54,295 bases of DNA from Proteobacteria bacterium ST_bin12 (GTDB lineage: Bacteria > Pseudomonadota > Gammaproteobacteria > Burkholderiales > Methylophilaceae), in NCBI GenBank assembly GCA_002083635.1, contig MSXP01000006.1, positions 300,152-354,446 of the forward strand. The letters run 5' to 3'. The position numbers and the translations under genes are program-made. Positions 51,883-54,295 of the stretch are shown piece by piece (within the stretch, counting starts at the first letter, position 1; each line of letters opens with the position of its first letter). The notes below the pieces were generated by a model that did no database searches, was not told the origin of the DNA, and saw only the letters and a list, made by a program, of their open reading frames with translations.

Positions 51883-53277
51883 ATGATATCAAAAGACTTT
51901 CTCCTCATTGAATGTGAAAATCTTCGCTCAGTTCTTAAAGAGACCCTTGGTTATAACTACGGCATAGAAGGCACCACAGACTTCTATGTCGAGTTGACCA
52001 CTCGCTTAGATTTTATCCAAGCGCAGCTTGAAAGCATTCCAGAAAATGATGCCATTAACCTGCAACCATACCCTGCAGAACTAAATCTCATTTCTACATT
52101 GATATCCAGAATCGAACGGTCATGTTTGGGTGAATACTCATGGCCGTTTGTAACTGAACTGAAAAAAATTGCTACGACCATCTGGGCCCAAAACGAACGG
52201 ATTGGTACAAACATCCAGATTCATGAAGGTGAAGCCCCGAAACCTAAGGTAGAAATAAATACCGAAGATGCTCCGCCTATGATGTTCGTCTTATCTGAAG
52301 GCGGATTGGCAGCTTATGCAATCGGTATCGAACCGAAACGTGCATCTACAAGCCGCATGCGTATTTTAACTATCCAGTTTCCAAGAACACTAAAACACTA
52401 TGTTTTGCTACATCCGATTCTAGGTCATGAATTGGGGCATGCACTCTATAAGATATCAAAATTCCGTACTGGCCTGACTAAAATATTGGATAGTCTGGTT
52501 CAATCATCCGCAAAAATCAACTCCGTAGAAGCGACGCGGGATTGGATATTTGATGATAAGAATGCTCCGAATGATTACAAAATTAATTTAATCATAACCT
52601 GTAAGAAAATGTCCATGAACAAGGATAATTTCGAGTACAAAGTCAGTTGGGAAAGCTGGAAAGAGGAGATACTTTGTGACCTGATTGGCATCCTGATATT
52701 TGGCCCAAGCTTTTTGGCAGCCTTAGTAACTCTATTGAGCACACTTGATACATCAGGTCTAACCGTCAAACCTAAACATCCCATTGCTGCCAGTCGTATT
52801 AACATGATACTCTTGGCCGCAAAAATCCTGAATTATGACAATTTCAAATTAGCAGACGCTGGGTTTGAAGCCACTGCTAGGAAATTCTGGGAACATATGG
52901 CGTTATCCCGCAAGGATGATCCTTGGTTCGATCTATTCACAGAAGCAGACCTGACCAAAGCACTTACATCTCTGAATGAGCTACTAAATCAAAACAATCT
53001 GGTATTTTATCCACAACACTCTACTGACATCATCGAGCCATTGGTTAAAAAGCTCAGCAAACTGATTCCGCCTGTAGGATATAAAGTTGAACCGGCAGCT
53101 CCTGATACGAGTTTCCATGTAGATTTCCGCCATATTCTTTACGCTGGTTGGCTGGTTTCAGAACATATGCTGCCTATTGATGAAGCTGGCGGGGAAATGA
53201 AAAAAATTGACTTCAATATTCTTAACCGTCTTTGCGAACATGGCATCATGCAGCAAATAGCAATCGATCTGAGGTAA
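51883..53277 (+). CDS. Zinc metallopeptidase-like protein (HExxH)
   Basis: A 464-aa cytoplasmic protein with a gluzincin-type site HELGHA (H182, E183, H186). A likely third ligand lies in EEILCDLIGILIFGPSF (about residues 261-277). A long N-terminal helical region precedes the catalytic part. No signal peptide or membrane anchor is clear. The family is not one I can name. Its stop is 4 nt before the dCTP deaminase gene, which suggests a functional pair. Confidence 0.75.
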   Translation: MISKDFLLIECENLRSVLKETLGYNYGIEGTTDFYVELTTRLDFIQAQLESIPENDAINLQPYPAELNLISTLISRIERSCLGEYSWPFVTELKKIATTIWAQNERIGTNIQIHEGEAPKPKVEINTEDAPPMMFVLSEGGLAAYAIGIEPKRASTSRMRILTIQFPRTLKHYVLLHPILGHELGHALYKISKFRTGLTKILDSLVQSSAKINSVEATRDWIFDDKNAPNDYKINLIITCKKMSMNKDNFEYKVSWESWKEEILCDLIGILIFGPSFLAALVTLLSTLDTSGLTVKPKHPIAASRINMILLAAKILNYDNFKLADAGFEATARKFWEHMALSRKDDPWFDLFTEADLTKALTSLNELLNQNNLVFYPQHSTDIIEPLVKKLSKLIPPVGYKVEPAAPDTSFHVDFRHILYAGWLVSEHMLPIDEAGGEMKKIDFNILNRLCEHGIMQQIAIDLR

Positions 53278-53281
53278 CGAT

Positions 53282-53905
53282 ATGTCTGTATTATCGAGAG
53301 CTGCTATTTTGGAAGCATTAAAAGACGAAGACCTTGTAGTATCCCCCATACTGAATAAAGAGCAGATTGGCATGACCTCAATTGACCTTCGTATGGGCAC
53401 AGTTGTGATGATGGCGCGTGCTGGCGCTCAATCCCATGTTGACCCTGTGATGTACGATGACAGTGAAGGCCATGATGCGCTAAAAGAGAAATATCAAAAG
53501 CATGAACGATTCGAAATACCTTTCCGTCATCCATTCCTCTTACACCCTGGTGCTTTAGCACTAGTACCTACTTTAGAGTGGGTAGTACTACCGCATTATT
53601 TACAGGGTGTAGTGACTGCTCGGTCGTCATGGGCTCGCGAAGGGTTAAACATTGCGACTGCAAATTTCGTGAACCCCGGATACAAGGGCATCATCACCCT
53701 TGAGTTAGCCAACCTTGGTGAAATACCTATTCGTCTTTATCTAGGCCTACGAATCGCTCAAATCGCTTTCTACGACCTGAACATTGATAGAAAAGATGAA
53801 ACAAAGAAAGAAGTCTACAAAGGCCAGTTCAAAATGAACTTTGAGCCGAAGGCTGGCGATTTAACAAAATTTGACCATGCCTTCTTACCACCCAAAAAAC
53901 CGTAA
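53282..53905 (+). CDS. dCTP deaminase / dUTPase-fold protein
   Basis: 207 aa with the dCTP deaminase signatures: ARSSWAREGL (R114, S115, S116, R119), then NPGYKGIITLELANLG with the catalytic Glu at E141, and LGLRIAQIAFY. Normally it makes dUTP from dCTP. Stand-alone deaminases of this type deplete dCTP as an anti-phage defence. The last gene of the right arm, about 360 bp from the transposon tip, in an operon with a metallopeptidase. Confidence 0.86.
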   Translation: MSVLSRAAILEALKDEDLVVSPILNKEQIGMTSIDLRMGTVVMMARAGAQSHVDPVMYDDSEGHDALKEKYQKHERFEIPFRHPFLLHPGALALVPTLEWVVLPHYLQGVVTARSSWAREGLNIATANFVNPGYKGIITLELANLGEIPIRLYLGLRIAQIAFYDLNIDRKDETKKEVYKGQFKMNFEPKAGDLTKFDHAFLPPKKP

Positions 53906-54200
53906 AAGAAAGAAATAGAATTCTGAGAGTAGCTTATATTGTTCCCTAAAGCTAAATTCAAAGTGAATGACAATCTTCAGGCCCTACTGAACCTTTTTAC
54001 AGTCGCATATCTGCCATTTGGCCATCAAGCATAGATCTTTCCGTTTTTACTGACATAAAAGTTATTTAAGCCAAATACGTTTATGCCTTGAAATTGTCTC
54101 ACTTACTGCTTTTCGACTAAATGTTCAAGAGATGGCCTATGTAACGAATCTTTTGGTAGATGATTAAATAGAAATAGCGTTATTATTATTTTCACTTTTA
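53906..54200. other. Gene-free stretch before the right end
   Basis: AT-rich, with no plausible gene or strong terminator. It leads into the TnsB-type sites of the right end. Confidence 0.6.
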
Positions 54201-54266
54201 CGCTCCAACTTTATTATTTACGTTACAACTTTATTTTGTAAGTTCGTACTTTATTTTGTTAATACA
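54201..54266 (-). repeat. Right transposon end with TnsB-type sites
   Basis: Three abutting 20-bp sites read inward on the minus strand: R1 (54241-54259, ACAAAATAAAGTACGAACT), R2 (54221-54240, ACAAAATAAAGTTGTAACG) and R3 (54201-54220, ATAATAAAGTTGGAGCG). The tip is TGTATTAACA on the minus strand, ending at 54266. The dense packing is like Tn7R. Confidence 0.92.
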
Positions 54267-54271
54267 TTTAA
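54267..54271. repeat. Target-site duplication, right copy (TTTAA)
   Basis: Exact match to 13770-13774, immediately outside the right tip. Confidence 0.92.
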
Positions 54272-54295
54272 ATTGTTCACGGGTAATAATGTTGG

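Larger units (their letters stand above)
13775..54266. mobile_element. Complete Tn7-like transposon, 40.5 kb
   Basis: Direct evidence: the terminal 25-mers read inward align gaplessly (TGT at each tip, then shared AAATxAAGTxxGAAC). Several further AAAGTTGGAAC-type sites sit at each end in inward orientation, and TTTAA is duplicated outside both tips. Inside is a full tnsABCDE set. Right-end sites are packed every 20 bp as in Tn7R and left-end sites are spread out as in Tn7L. This matches the polarity expected from tnsA facing the right end. Cargo lies on both sides of tns. The site is intergenic, 5' of a glycosyltransferase, not beside glmS. Confidence 0.95.

Noticed and set aside
54241..54295. 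attTn7/glmS target beside the right end
   Set aside because: The 24 bases beyond the duplication do not resemble the end of glmS, and the other flank is a glycosyltransferase gene.

Overview
The chromosomal flanks suggest an AT-rich methylotrophic betaproteobacterium of the Methylophilaceae (Methylotenera-like). They carry an ordinary housekeeping set: hemL, thiE, thiD, priA, argS, a SPOR protein, dsbA, an SDR, ettA, yaeQ, a DUF2171 protein and a glycosyltransferase. The family-level assignment is inferred from gene content and base composition and was not tested by a search.

The main result is that most of the window, 13775-54266 (40,492 bp), is one complete Tn7-like transposon. Both ends are visible. 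Each end begins TGT (inverted at the right end), the two terminal 25-mers align without gaps, and both ends carry several inward-facing TnsB-type sites around AAAGTTGGAAC. The element is bounded by a perfect 5-bp duplication TTTAA (13770-13774 and 54267-54271). A full tnsABCDE set lies on the minus strand (47305 to 39307) with the catalytic or metal-binding residues intact in TnsA, TnsB and TnsD. The insertion sits 14 bp upstream of the start codon of a glycosyltransferase gene.

The element has four parts. (1) The left cargo, 14.1-36.6 kb, consists of metabolic and resistance modules. Each is bounded by a short GGCCC-type repeat in a regular inverted arrangement. The modules are: an oxidoreductase/aldehyde-reductase cluster with its TetR regulator and operators; a small tyrosine recombinase between inverted copies of the repeat; an RND efflux operon with a PmrAB-like two-component system and paired PmrA-type boxes; a peroxide/organic-hydroperoxide module (OhrR, dienelactone hydrolase, catalase-like peroxidase, GST, alcohol dehydrogenase, MFS); and a uroporphyrinogen-III-synthase-like gene under a Fur-like palindrome. 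(2) An AAA ATPase with a zinc-ribbon partner, behind a strong promoter and a structured leader, plus a CX5R phosphatase (36.8-39.0 kb). (3) One uninterrupted minus-strand operon of nine or ten genes, 49640 to 39086. It runs ubiquitin-like/E2-like fusion, JAMM peptidase, E1-like adenylyltransferase, small membrane protein, tnsA, tnsB, tnsC, tnsD, tnsE, small ORF, with no gap above 18 nt. (4) A plus-strand arm to the right end: sigma-factor-like protein, acidic protein, MerR-like regulator, hypothetical protein, HExxH metallopeptidase and dCTP deaminase.

The most unusual biology is the fusion of a bacterial ubiquitin-like conjugation cassette to the transposition operon. The E2-like protein has no cysteine at all, and every E1 cysteine outside its nucleotide-binding core is a zinc-ligand candidate. 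Next are the repeat-delimited cargo modules with a resident recombinase, and the dCTP deaminase/metallopeptidase operon as a candidate defence system. No RNA genes, CRISPR arrays or cas genes were seen.
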